64,000 bases of DNA from contig CBDATZ010000045.1 of NCBI GenBank assembly GCA_965199845.1, positions 57,450-121,449 on the forward strand, read 5' to 3'. Of the stretch, positions 36,615 through 46,444 are shown piece after piece. The notes under the pieces were generated by a model that was not told where the DNA came from, ran no database searches, and saw nothing but the letters and a program-made list of their open reading frames with translations. Origin of the DNA: Ilyomonas sp965199845 (GTDB lineage: Bacteria > Bacteroidota > Bacteroidia > Chitinophagales > Chitinophagaceae). Numbering within the stretch: the stretch's first letter is position 1; every line of letters starts with the position of its first letter. The position numbers and the translations under genes were made by a program.

Positions 36615-37541
36615 ATGTGTGGTATGAACAACAACAGTAAACTGCTTTCCTGTGAGGAAGCGAACAACCTTGACATGGTTGATTATTTGTCCCGTATCGG
36701 CTTTGAACCGAAAAGAATCAGTGGTCATCAGTACTGGTATCTATCTCCCTTCCGCAACGAGCGAACAGCCTCTTTCAAAATCAACCGTAACATCAATTGC
36801 TGGTATGACTTCGGAGAGGGGAAAGGAGGCACTATGATTGACTTCGGTATTCGCTATTTCAAGTGCTCGGTGTACGAGTTTCTCCAGCATCTTTTCCTTT
36901 CACCAGCCGGTACTCAAAATGTTCAGAATAATTATCCGAAATATGACGAGCCGGAATCTTCAATCGACATAAAAGAAGTCAAAATGCTTTCATCTCCTTC
37001 TCTTCGAAATTACCTGAAGGAAAGGAAAATCAATTTGGAGATCGCGAGGATATTTTGCAAGGAGATTTCGTTCACGATGAACGACAAAAATTACTTCGCA
37101 ATCGGCTTTCAAAATAACAGTGGCGGGTATGAATTGCGCAACTCTTTTTTCAAAGGCAGCACGATTCCAAAAGACATGACTCTCATTCAGAATCGAGGCA
37201 CACAAGTCAGCTTCTTTGAAGGGTTCTTCGATTTCCTATCCTATAAAACGATAACAGAAAAAACTGAATGCGTAATGGAAGACTATTGTATCCTCAATTC
37301 TCTTTCGTTTCTCGACAAAGCCAGGCAGCTTCATCCACAATATCGTGCCTCACGATTATTCTTCGACCACGACAAAGCCGGTATCAAAGCAACGCAGGAA
37401 TTACTGCAATTATCTAAAAGAATGGTAGATGAAAGTGCTTTGTATAAGACCCATAAAGACCTGAACGAGTGGCTGATGAAGTTCGGTTTATCAGACGACC
37501 ATTCACTCAAAAAGAACTGTAAACAATGTAGCCTGTTGTAA
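36615..37541 (+). CDS. primase-like protein with degenerate zinc finger and Toprim
   Basis: The protein has 308 residues from ATG at 36615 (ATG 36624 and GTG 36603 also possible). The N-terminus ISGHQYWYLSPFRNERTASF, then INRNINCWYDFGEGKGG, follows the CHC2 primase pattern, but most zinc-binding Cys residues are replaced. A Toprim domain follows: SFFEGFFDFLSY (Glu) and RLFFDHDKAG (DxD). It resembles TraP-type primases of Bacteroidota elements, which prime the transferred strand. The loss of cysteines suggests altered template recognition. Confidence 0.82.
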   Translation: MCGMNNNSKLLSCEEANNLDMVDYLSRIGFEPKRISGHQYWYLSPFRNERTASFKINRNINCWYDFGEGKGGTMIDFGIRYFKCSVYEFLQHLFLSPAGTQNVQNNYPKYDEPESSIDIKEVKMLSSPSLRNYLKERKINLEIARIFCKEISFTMNDKNYFAIGFQNNSGGYELRNSFFKGSTIPKDMTLIQNRGTQVSFFEGFFDFLSYKTITEKTECVMEDYCILNSLSFLDKARQLHPQYRASRLFFDHDKAGIKATQELLQLSKRMVDESALYKTHKDLNEWLMKFGLSDDHSLKKNCKQCSLL

Positions 37542-37589
37542 AACCTTTCCCTGACTAGTTTCAGACGTATGCAATAGAAAGGACAAAAA

Positions 37590-37739
37590 GAGCTGCAAAA
37601 GGCTCAGGATTGCCCGCTTTGCAGCAATCTGCCAGATGTACCGTTGTCATACAAACGGATGATCTGGCTGCCCCTTCGCTCCAGAGTCGCCGGGCAGATA
37701 GACACTGAAAGGTATTGTACAAATGATATAAATAATGCG
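37590..37739 (+). other. candidate origin of transfer (oriT)
   Basis: Just before mobA, GCCAGAT (37631-37637) pairs with ATCTGGC (37662-37668), and inside it CCGTTGT pairs with ACAAACGG around a CAT loop. Bacteroidota oriT sites usually lie directly upstream of the mob genes. The assignment rests on position and structure; no nick site is identified. Confidence 0.5.
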
Positions 37740-38129
37740 ATGAAAGAGAAGAAAATGAACCGCTCTGTCAGGTTAATTGTGCGCCTAACGCCTGCAGAAG
37801 CAAACGAAATTAAAAGCAAGTTTGATAAATCTACTTGCCGGAAACTGAGTGACTATCACAGGAAAGTGCTCCTACATAAACCCGTTACTGTCAATCAGCG
37901 CAACCAGTCGCTCGATGATTTTATGGAAGAAATGATACAACTGAGAAGCGAACTGGGCAGCCTGGGAAACAACTTCAACCAGGCAGTAAAACGCCTGCAC
38001 ACATTAGAGAAAATAGAAGAATATAAGTCGTGGCTGTTGCTCTATGAAACGAGCCGGAAAATACTGCTTCAAAAAGTGGAAAACATCAAACATAAAATAG
38101 CTCAAATCAACGACCAATGGTTGCAGTAA
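37740..38129 (+). CDS. mobA: mobilisation accessory protein MobA
   Basis: The protein has 129 residues from ATG at 37740. A basic N-terminus (SVRLIVRLTPAEANEIKSKF) looks like a ribbon-helix-helix DNA-binding domain. The middle LGSLGNNFNQAVKRLHTL is the hallmark of relaxosome accessory proteins in this element family. It should bind oriT and recruit the relaxase. It overlaps mobB by 13 bp, indicating coupled translation. Confidence 0.85.
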   Translation: MKEKKMNRSVRLIVRLTPAEANEIKSKFDKSTCRKLSDYHRKVLLHKPVTVNQRNQSLDDFMEEMIQLRSELGSLGNNFNQAVKRLHTLEKIEEYKSWLLLYETSRKILLQKVENIKHKIAQINDQWLQ

Positions 38130-39361
38130 TCAAGGCAGGCAGGAGCATCAGAAATGCACTGCATTACAATGAAAATAAAGTAGAGAGGAAAAGGGCTGAG
38201 TTACTTAGTGCTATACACTTTGGAAAGGATAAAGAAGCTCTTCTTTTTACGGATAAAGTAAGGCGTTTTGAAAAGCTTATTTCGCTCAATGAAAGGACGA
38301 AAGTAAACAGCATCCATATCTCCTTAAATTTCGATCCCTCTGAGCGATTATCCAAACAAGTACTAACACAAATAGCCAGTGACTACATGCAAGGAATCGG
38401 CTTTGAGAGTCAGCCTTATTTAGTTTATCAACATCACGATGCAGGACATCCTCACTTGCACATTGTTACTACCAACATCCAAAAGGATGGCAGTCGCATC
38501 AAACTGCACAATATTGGTCGGAATCTCTCAGAGAGAACGAGAAAGGAAATCGAAATAAAATTTGCCTTGGTGGAGGCATCAGATAAACAAAGAAAAAGGG
38601 AGCAGTTAAATCCTGTCAACGCTTTAAAAGCACAGTATGGCAAAAGTGAAACGAAAAGAGCCATTACAAATGTCTTGGATGCTGTATTGCACCAATACAA
38701 ATACACATCCTTGGCGGAGTTAAATGCAGTCTTACAACTATACAATGTTGTAGCCGACCGAGGCAGCGAAGCGTCCCGCATTTATCAGCGCAAAGGTTTA
38801 ATCTATCGCATCTTAAATGAAAGAGGAGAGAAGGTAGGAGTACCTATCAAAGCCAGCCTGATTTATAACAAACCAACGCTGAAAACAATCGAAGCCAAGT
38901 TTGCCCAAAACGATAGAAACAGACAGGCTCACAAACAAAGAGTAAAGAACGCTGTTGACTTATCCTTATTGAACCGACAACCTTCTATAAATGACTTGCA
39001 GCAAACGCTAAGCAGGCAACAAATCCAGCTCATCCTCCGGCAAAACAGCAGTGGCGTTATCTACGGGCTGACTTACGTTGATCATCAAACAAAATGTGTC
39101 TTTAATGGAAGTGATTTAGGTAAACAATACAGTGCCAATACCATTCAGTTGCGATGTTCCAAAATCAGATTGCCAATAGAACAAAAACAGCAGGCGTTAA
39201 GTATGATTCAATCAGGGAATGATTCGGGGCAAACAAACAAGCTTCAGCCAGAATTTCTCCATAATCTTTTGCAGAGTGTAGCCCAACCAGATAACGGGGC
39301 ACTCACAGCAGAGTTGAAAGAAGAACATAAGCGTAAACGAAAGAAAAAACAACATCAATAA
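38117..39361 (+). CDS. mobB: relaxase MobB
   Basis: This 414-residue protein has an N-terminal relaxase domain with HHDAGHPHLHIV (residues 106-117), the three-His metal site. The likely nicking Tyr is in the first 20 residues or near ASDYMQG. This is the MobP-type relaxase of Bacteroidota elements; it cuts one strand at oriT and pilots it. The Lys/Arg-rich tail (KRKRKKKQHQ) may help DNA binding. It is complete, with the expected partners on either side. Confidence 0.92.
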   Translation: MVAVIKAGRSIRNALHYNENKVERKRAELLSAIHFGKDKEALLFTDKVRRFEKLISLNERTKVNSIHISLNFDPSERLSKQVLTQIASDYMQGIGFESQPYLVYQHHDAGHPHLHIVTTNIQKDGSRIKLHNIGRNLSERTRKEIEIKFALVEASDKQRKREQLNPVNALKAQYGKSETKRAITNVLDAVLHQYKYTSLAELNAVLQLYNVVADRGSEASRIYQRKGLIYRILNERGEKVGVPIKASLIYNKPTLKTIEAKFAQNDRNRQAHKQRVKNAVDLSLLNRQPSINDLQQTLSRQQIQLILRQNSSGVIYGLTYVDHQTKCVFNGSDLGKQYSANTIQLRCSKIRLPIEQKQQALSMIQSGNDSGQTNKLQPEFLHNLLQSVAQPDNGALTAELKEEHKRKRKKKQHQ

Positions 39362-39380
39362 CTATAAAAAGGTAAGTGCT

Positions 39381-41366
39381 ATGTCAATGAACACAGGAGA
39401 GAACGAACAGGGCTTGCGGAAGGTGATTGACCTGACCAGAATGATTAGCATCTTGTTACTGATGCTACATTGCTATTTTTATTGTTATGGAGCCTTTAAG
39501 CAGTGGCATCTGACAGCAGCTATCAGCGACCGGCTGTTAAAGAATATAGCTCAAACAGGACTCTTCACTTCTTACAATAAATCAAAAGGAATTGCCGTTG
39601 CTTTCTTAGTGCTATCCCTGCTTGGTGTTAAGGGCAGGAAGAGTGAAAAGGTAGGTTATAAAACAGCCTTGTTTTACTTCCTATCTGGTCTTGCTTTATA
39701 TTTCGGAAGCGTGCTTTGTTCTCGTGTGCCGGCATCACTCTCAGGCATAGCCATAAGTTATTTGGTAATGACTTCAACAGGTTATGTGCTAATGATAACC
39801 GGAGGTGGATTATTGACAAGAATTATCAAAGTTGACCTTTCCAAAGATGTCTTTAATAAGAATAATCAAACCTTCCCGCAGGAAGAACGGTTGCTGAAGA
39901 ATGATGACTCTGTTAACCTGCCTGCTGTATATAGTATAAGAGGAAAGCAACGCAAGAGCTGGATCAATATCATTAATCCGATGCGTGGTTTGCTCGTCAT
40001 GGGCTCTCCCGGTTCTGGCAAGTCTTACTTTATCATTCAGCATATCATTCGCCAGCACATCGAAAAAGGCTTTAGCATGTTTGTCTATGACTTCAAATAT
40101 GACGACCTGACGAAGATTGCTTACAACCACTTTTTAAAGCATAAGAACAAGTATGCTGTCGAACCTAATTTTTACCTTATCAACTTCGATGATCTCAGTC
40201 GCTGTCACCGCTGCAATCCGCTCTATCCTGATGGCATGACTGACATCACGGATGCAGTCGAATCTGCCCGCACTATCCTGCTTGGTCTCAATCGTTCCTG
40301 GATTAAAAAACAAGGTGAGTTCTTCATTGAGTCTCCTATCAACTTTATTACGGCAATCATCTGGTTCTTGCGCAAGTATCGTGGCGGTGCATTCTGTACG
40401 CTGCCTCATGTAATAGAACTGGCTCAGGCAGATCACGATAAGCTCTTTTCTATCCTTCGCACCGAACCCGAAATAGATGCCTACATCAATCCTTTTGTCT
40501 CCGCTTATTTGAGTGGTGCGGCTGAGCAGTTGGAAGGGCAAATCGATGCCGCTAAAATTGGTATGGCACGTCTTTCTTCTCCCATTTTGTACTATGTAAT
40601 GACGGGCAACGATTTTACATTAGACATTAACAATCCAGCGTCACCAAAAATTGTTTGTCTTGCTAACAATCCGCAAAAACAGGAAGTCTATGGCGCTGTA
40701 CTTTCCCTTTATGTTTCCCGCATGACGAAGCTGGTCAACCAGCGTGGCAAGATAAAGAGCAGTCTTATCTTCGATGAGTTTCCTACCATCTACTTTCGGG
40801 GTATTGATACCCTCATTGCTACAGCACGCTCCAATAAGGTAGCTACCACTATTGCAGTGCAGGATTACAGCCAGCTAAAAAATGAGTACTCGAGAGAAGG
40901 AGCTGAAGTCATTATGAATATCATGGGCAACGTGATTTCAGGACAAGTGAGCGGCGACACCGCCAAGTTCCTTTCTGAAAAGTTCGGACGTATACTACAG
41001 GATAAAGAAAGTATTTCTATCAATGCCAGTGATACCTCTGTAAGCAAATCGAAGCAACTGGAACAGGCGGTTCCGACATCTGTAATTTCTTCATTATCGA
41101 GCGGCGAGTTTGTAGGTATCGTAACAGATAATCCTGACGAAGAAATTGCGTTGAAAGCCTTTCATGGAAAGATTATCAACGACCACAAAGCACTGGTAAA
41201 AGAAGAAGCAACTTATCGAGAGATACCGCTTTTCAGGCAGGTAAGTCAAAGTGTCGTGCAGCGCAATTTTTATCAGGTAAAAGAAGATATAAAGAACTTA
41301 GTTGATACAGAGATAGAAAACATACTCAATGATCCGGCAAGAGCACATTTAATCATTACAAAATGA
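39381..41366 (+). CDS. mobC: type IV coupling protein MobC (TraG/VirD4-like)
   Basis: This 661-residue protein has three to four N-terminal TM helices (about 20-150), Walker A GSPGSGKS near 209-216 and Walker B SLIFDEFPT near 461. It couples the relaxosome to the secretion channel. It follows mobB by 20 bp in the same operon. The coding sequence looks intact, so the mobilisation half of the element may still work in trans. Confidence 0.93.
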   Translation: MSMNTGENEQGLRKVIDLTRMISILLLMLHCYFYCYGAFKQWHLTAAISDRLLKNIAQTGLFTSYNKSKGIAVAFLVLSLLGVKGRKSEKVGYKTALFYFLSGLALYFGSVLCSRVPASLSGIAISYLVMTSTGYVLMITGGGLLTRIIKVDLSKDVFNKNNQTFPQEERLLKNDDSVNLPAVYSIRGKQRKSWINIINPMRGLLVMGSPGSGKSYFIIQHIIRQHIEKGFSMFVYDFKYDDLTKIAYNHFLKHKNKYAVEPNFYLINFDDLSRCHRCNPLYPDGMTDITDAVESARTILLGLNRSWIKKQGEFFIESPINFITAIIWFLRKYRGGAFCTLPHVIELAQADHDKLFSILRTEPEIDAYINPFVSAYLSGAAEQLEGQIDAAKIGMARLSSPILYYVMTGNDFTLDINNPASPKIVCLANNPQKQEVYGAVLSLYVSRMTKLVNQRGKIKSSLIFDEFPTIYFRGIDTLIATARSNKVATTIAVQDYSQLKNEYSREGAEVIMNIMGNVISGQVSGDTAKFLSEKFGRILQDKESISINASDTSVSKSKQLEQAVPTSVISSLSSGEFVGIVTDNPDEEIALKAFHGKIINDHKALVKEEATYREIPLFRQVSQSVVQRNFYQVKEDIKNLVDTEIENILNDPARAHLIITK

Positions 41367-41687
41367 GAAAGCCTGGTACATTTAGGATTTAGGCAAACGA
41401 AATAAAATTTAAGCGGCGAAAAGTATATTGCTTACATGAATTTTATATGCACATATAGCCCGCCTTTCGTTTCAACTCGAGACGTTGGGTTATAAGTAGA
41501 GATTCCGTATCTCAAAATCACCTAATTCCGCTTCCAATAGACAAAATAGCCACTGTCAATCAATCATTTTGCTGCTAAATGATTAACGAAATAAGGTGGG
41601 CAAGCCTGCCGCAACTTGCAGTGTAAGTTGCGCACTGAAAGAAAAAGATGGCATGTCAGACAAATACGTTCGATGTTAATATTCAAC
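41367..41687. other. gap at the element's right side
   Basis: No gene is seen. The gap holds the inverted copy of the dispersed repeat (41544-41625), which may mark the right boundary of the element. Confidence 0.45.
41544..41625 (-). repeat. dispersed repeat, copy 3 (inverted)
   Basis: The reverse complement reads GCGGCAGGCTTGCCCACC, ATTTCGTTAATC, AGCAGCAAAATGATTGATTG and CAGTGGCTATTTTGTC, aligning block by block with 21867-21950. It lies 180 bp after mobC. Confidence 0.6.
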
Positions 41688-43127
41688 TCATTCCCAACCT
41701 CCGCCTAATGCCTGGTAGAGGTTTATTATTCCTTGAAACTGTTGCAATCTATCATTAATACTATTAAGTTGGGCGGATAACAATGCCTGCTCGGATGTCA
41801 GCACATCTGTATAATTAGTAGCAGAACTGTATTGCAAAAGTTCCTTGGTGTATTCAACCGCTTTTTGCAATGCCTCTACCTGGTGCCGGCGGCTTTCCTG
41901 TTTTTCTAATGCCGTTTGATAAGTATATAAAGCATTCGATACTTCCTGTCCTGCATTCAATACCGATTGCTGATAAGCATAATAGGCTTCCTGCTGCTGC
42001 GCCTGTGCAATGCGCAGCCGGGCTTTGTTTTCGCTCCTGGCAAAAACGGGCTGCGTAAGTCCGCCAATAATATTATAGAAGATAGAACGGCTGAACAGAT
42101 TTTTGATCTGAATGGTAGAAGGTCCGCCCTCCGCTGTTATGGTAAGCTGCGGATAGAAATATGTATTCGCCAGGTTTGTATTTTCAAATGCCGCACGGAA
42201 GGCGAATTCAGATCGCTGAACATCAGGCCGGTTTTGCAATAGTAAAGAAGAAACACCGGTATTCAAATTTGTATAAATGACCTGTTCAGTTAGGGAAGTG
42301 CGGTCAATGGTTCCCGGCGTACGGGCTAATAAAACACTCAATGCATTTTCGGTTTCGCGGATATTCCGTTTTAAATCCGGGAGGGTTACTTCAGCTGCAT
42401 AGCGATTGGCTTCGCTCTGTACCACGGCAGCACCGGTTACTACGGCAGCTTCTTTTAACGCTTTCATCGTTTCCACATCATCGGTTCTGTTCTTTACCGT
42501 TTGCTCCGTTATTTTCAATTGTTGATCCAGCGAAAGCAACTGGTAATAATAAGTGGCAATGCTGGCAACCAGCTGCGTTTGTACCGCGCGTTTTGCTGCA
42601 TCATTCGCCAGAAGATTAGCAAAGGCAGACCGTTTTGCACTACTTAATTTTCCCCAGATATCGGCTTCCCAGCTTGTGCTCAGGCTCAGCTGGTAAGTGG
42701 TAATACTCAACGGAAATGTACCAATAAAATCAGGCGGTAAGTTAAGCGCGGCAATAGATTGCTTGTTACGTGTTACTCTTGCATTGCCCTGCAGGCTTGG
42801 CAGGACAGCAGCGCGGCTTTGCTGGAAGCTGGCTGCCGCTTCATTGATGCGTTGTATCGCTGTTTTTAAATCCAGGTTTTCATTGATGCCTTCGGCAATC
42901 AGTTGTTGCAATACCGTGTCGGCAAACAGTTTTGTGTAAGGCAACGAAGCGATGGATGATGTGTCGTTTGATGCAACAGCCAGTGTATCTATTATACCTA
43001 AAGAATCTTTGGCAACGGTGGTATCACGGTATAAGTTCCCTTTTACCGTCATGCCCGGCTGTTTGTATTTCTGTGTAACACAGGAAGCGGCTGCAAGTAC
43101 GATTACAAGCACCCAATAGCTTCGCAT
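41688..43127 (-). CDS. outer-membrane efflux lipoprotein (OprM/TolC-like)
   Basis: The protein has 479 residues from ATG at 43127, which gives a clean lipoprotein signal with lipobox AAASC. The family patterns are present: LYRDTTVAKD lead, DLKTAIQRINEAAASFQQSRAAVLP split across two helices, TSWEADIWGKLSSAKR and the second-repeat NKARLRIAQAQQQEAYYAYQ. It forms the trimeric exit duct of an RND pump. It is the last gene of the adaptor-pump-duct operon. Confidence 0.92.
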   Translation of the reverse strand: MRSYWVLVIVLAAASCVTQKYKQPGMTVKGNLYRDTTVAKDSLGIIDTLAVASNDTSSIASLPYTKLFADTVLQQLIAEGINENLDLKTAIQRINEAAASFQQSRAAVLPSLQGNARVTRNKQSIAALNLPPDFIGTFPLSITTYQLSLSTSWEADIWGKLSSAKRSAFANLLANDAAKRAVQTQLVASIATYYYQLLSLDQQLKITEQTVKNRTDDVETMKALKEAAVVTGAAVVQSEANRYAAEVTLPDLKRNIRETENALSVLLARTPGTIDRTSLTEQVIYTNLNTGVSSLLLQNRPDVQRSEFAFRAAFENTNLANTYFYPQLTITAEGGPSTIQIKNLFSRSIFYNIIGGLTQPVFARSENKARLRIAQAQQQEAYYAYQQSVLNAGQEVSNALYTYQTALEKQESRRHQVEALQKAVEYTKELLQYSSATNYTDVLTSEQALLSAQLNSINDRLQQFQGIINLYQALGGGWE

Positions 43128-43196
43128 TTTATATCTGTCAATCATGGATAAAATCGTTTTGTTACAGTAATGGTTGCTCTGCTATCGCAAAGGTTT

Positions 43197-46100
43197 TTAA
43201 CCCTCTTCATTTGTAGCAGCTACAGGCAAAGGCTTTATACTGATGCGTTCCTGCCATGATTGGAAAATGATGAATAATACAGGGATAACAAACACACCAA
43301 AAACAGTCCCGATAAGCATTCCACCAACAGCTCCCGTACCAATCGAACGATTGCCTTCTGCACCGGCACCGGTTGATAGCATGAGTGGTAATAAGCCAAA
43401 CACGAATGCAAATGATGTCATGAGAATCGGGCGCAAACGTGCGACTGCACCGTTGATGGCAGCCTGCACAATGCTTTGTCCTTCTTTTCGTCTGGCTACC
43501 GCAAACTCAACAATCAGGATTGCATTTTTTGCCAGCAACCCGATGAGCATGATGAGAGTGATCTGCAGGTAAATGTTATTCTGCACATCAAATATAGACG
43601 CGAACACAAACGCACCTGCCAGACCAATGGGCAAAGACAATAACACTGAGAAGGGCAGCAGGTAACTTTCGTATTGCGCACTCAATAAGAAGTACACAAA
43701 TACAAGGCACAGCAGGAAGATATAACCCGTTTGGCTGCCGCTCGAAATCTCTTCACGGCTCAGGCCTGAGAACTCATAGCCATAACCAACTGGCAGCGTT
43801 TGCGCAGCCACTTCGCGTACCGCTTTTATGGCGTCGCCGGAACTATAGCCTGGCTTTGGCGAGCCGGAGACAGAGATAGATGTAAAGAGATTGAAACGGT
43901 TGATAAACTCTGGTCCGTATACGCGAGTAAGTGTAATAAACTCTGATACCGGTGCCATCACGTTGTTGTTCGTGCGCACATATATATTGTTTAGACTTGC
44001 CGCATTGCTGCGATAAGCAGCATCGGCTTGTATCATTACGCGGTATTGTTTACCAAATTCATTGAAGTTGGAAGCATATAAACCGCCATAGTATCCTTGT
44101 AAAGTATTTAAAACCGTTCCCGGCGATACATTCGCTTCCTTGCATTTTGCCACGTTTACATCCACCTGGTATTGCGGGAAGTTAATATTGAAAAACGAAG
44201 TGGCGTATTGTATTTCAGGACGTTTATTTAGTGCTACTAAAAACTTACCGTTTACTTCGGAAAAATGAGCGATATCGCCACCGGTTTTATCCTGCACCTG
44301 GAACTCAAAGCCGCTGGTATTACCAAAGCCTTCCAACGTTGGAGGTGCAAAAAAGATGATGTTTGCACCCTTAATACCGGATACCATTCCGAACAGTTTA
44401 TCAATGACCGCATTGACAGAATGGTCTTTGCCTTTACGTTCAGCCCAAGGTTTTAGATTCATAAAGAAAGCCGCATAAGAACCACCATTTCCACCGCTTA
44501 AAATACCAACGCCACCCACCTGTGTTACAGATTGTATTTCGGGAAGACTCTGGCAAATCTTCGCAACCTGGTTGGCTATCTCCGAGGTGCGTTCCAATGA
44601 AGATGCCGGCGGCAATGAAATATCTGCCATGATAAATTTCTGATCTTCATTCGGCACGAAGCCGCCAGGTGTTGTTTTTACCAGATACCAAAACGAACCG
44701 GCAAACACAGCTATGCCTGTCAAAGCCACCCATTTTCTTCTGGCTAAGAAGCTGACTGAACGCTTATATTTGCGTGTAGTCGCGTCAAAGCCTACGTTGA
44801 AAGTGCTGTAAAAACGCTGCATCAATCCTTTGCGTACTTTGCCAGTATGTGGTTTTAAAATCAGTGCACATAAGGCAGGACTCAGCGTTAACGCATTCAC
44901 GGCGGAGATGATGATAGCAACTGCCAGCGTTAATCCAAACTGTTTATAGAAGACACCCGTGGAGCCTGTAATAAAAGTAACCGGCAGGAACACGGCCGCC
45001 ATTACAAGTGTAATGGAAATGACAGCACTGCTGATTTCACTCATCGCTTCCAGCGTAGCTTTCCTCGGAGAAGGTTCTCCATGGTCTAACTTGGCGTGAA
45101 CCGCTTCCACCACCACAATAGCATCATCCACCACAATACCGATAGCGAGTACCAATGCAAACAGCGTAAGAAGATTGATGGTAAAGCCAAACAGTTGCAG
45201 GAAGAAGAATGTGCCGATGATAGCTACCGGTACCGCTATTGCAGGAATTAGTGTGGAGCGAAAATCCTGTAAAAAAATAAATACAACAATAAACACTAAG
45301 ATGAAAGCTTCTATCAATGTACTGATTACTTTTTCGATCGAAACATTCAGAAAATCATTGGCAGAAAAGATGTTTGTGTAAGTAACGCCGGGCGGAAATG
45401 TTTTTGATGCGGCATCTACCGTTTTCTGAATTTCCCCAATCATCTCGTGTGCGTTGGAACCCGCCGTTTGAAAGATGCCTAATACAACAGAAGGCTTGCC
45501 ATCTGTTATAGTGGTTATATTGTATAATAACGAACCCAACTGAATACGCGCTACATCTTTCAACCGCAAAATTTGTCCGTTGACTGCCGAGCGAATCACA
45601 ATGTTCTCGTATTCCTGAGGTGTCTTCAGTCTGCCTTTATACTTCAATACGTACTCAAACGATTGGTTGCTGTTCTCACCAATCTTGCCCGGTGCCGCTT
45701 CTATGTTTTGCTCTGCCAAAGCCGCGTTGATATCATCAGGCACCAATCCATATGTTGCCATTACATCAGGCTTCAACCAGATGCGCATTGAGTAATCGCC
45801 TGTTCCCCATGCCTGCGCTTCACCCACACCATTGATGCGCCGTATCATCGGCACGAGGTTGATGTTCGCATAGTTCTGTAAAAAGGTGGCATCGAACGAT
45901 TTATTACTACTGCTCAGCGCAAACACCATCACCATGCTGCTTTGCTGTTTGCTGGTGGTAACGCCGGCGCGAGTTACTTCGGCTGGTAACAACGGCGTAG
46001 CACGTGATACGCGGTTCTGAACATTTACGGCCGCAACATCAGGATTGGTTCCCTGCTTAAAGAAAATGGTTATGCCTGCCGAGCCATCATTGCCTGCGGT

Positions 46101-46340
46101 AGATGTCATGTACGTCATGTTCTCTACGCCATTAATGGCTTCTTCGATCGGCACTACCACGCTGTTCATTACCACATCAGCATTGGCGCCCTGGTAAGAG
46201 GCAGACACACGAACGGTTGGCGGTGCAATATCGGGGTATAACGTAATAGGTAATGTTGTGATGCCAATGATACCCAATATCACAAGAATAACTGAAATAA
46301 CCGTTGACAATACCGGTCGTTCTATAAATACTTTCAACAT
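43197..46340 (-). CDS. RND multidrug efflux transporter (HAE1 / AcrB family)
   Basis: The protein has 1047 residues from ATG at 46340 (MLKVFIERPVLSTVISV). Twelve TM helices and two large periplasmic loops are present. The proton-relay residues are in place: IVVDDAIVVVEAV in TM4 and LAKNAILIVEFAV in TM10. It exports drugs or toxic organics by proton exchange. The normal AcrB length and complete motifs suggest a working pump. An upstream TetR-family gene is broken, so expression may be high. Confidence 0.95.
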   Translation of the reverse strand: MLKVFIERPVLSTVISVILVILGIIGITTLPITLYPDIAPPTVRVSASYQGANADVVMNSVVVPIEEAINGVENMTYMTSTAGNDGSAGITIFFKQGTNPDVAAVNVQNRVSRATPLLPAEVTRAGVTTSKQQSSMVMVFALSSSNKSFDATFLQNYANINLVPMIRRINGVGEAQAWGTGDYSMRIWLKPDVMATYGLVPDDINAALAEQNIEAAPGKIGENSNQSFEYVLKYKGRLKTPQEYENIVIRSAVNGQILRLKDVARIQLGSLLYNITTITDGKPSVVLGIFQTAGSNAHEMIGEIQKTVDAASKTFPPGVTYTNIFSANDFLNVSIEKVISTLIEAFILVFIVVFIFLQDFRSTLIPAIAVPVAIIGTFFFLQLFGFTINLLTLFALVLAIGIVVDDAIVVVEAVHAKLDHGEPSPRKATLEAMSEISSAVISITLVMAAVFLPVTFITGSTGVFYKQFGLTLAVAIIISAVNALTLSPALCALILKPHTGKVRKGLMQRFYSTFNVGFDATTRKYKRSVSFLARRKWVALTGIAVFAGSFWYLVKTTPGGFVPNEDQKFIMADISLPPASSLERTSEIANQVAKICQSLPEIQSVTQVGGVGILSGGNGGSYAAFFMNLKPWAERKGKDHSVNAVIDKLFGMVSGIKGANIIFFAPPTLEGFGNTSGFEFQVQDKTGGDIAHFSEVNGKFLVALNKRPEIQYATSFFNINFPQYQVDVNVAKCKEANVSPGTVLNTLQGYYGGLYASNFNEFGKQYRVMIQADAAYRSNAASLNNIYVRTNNNVMAPVSEFITLTRVYGPEFINRFNLFTSISVSGSPKPGYSSGDAIKAVREVAAQTLPVGYGYEFSGLSREEISSGSQTGYIFLLCLVFVYFLLSAQYESYLLPFSVLLSLPIGLAGAFVFASIFDVQNNIYLQITLIMLIGLLAKNAILIVEFAVARRKEGQSIVQAAINGAVARLRPILMTSFAFVFGLLPLMLSTGAGAEGNRSIGTGAVGGMLIGTVFGVFVIPVLFIIFQSWQERISIKPLPVAATNEEG

Positions 46341-46444
46341 AAGTTTACTTTGTTTGAACCCCAGAATCACCGCTATACATAGGTTCATAATGAAGAAAAA
46401 AAACCTCTGTGTTACTTCCTGCCTTCCGTGTTTCTGTGGTTATA

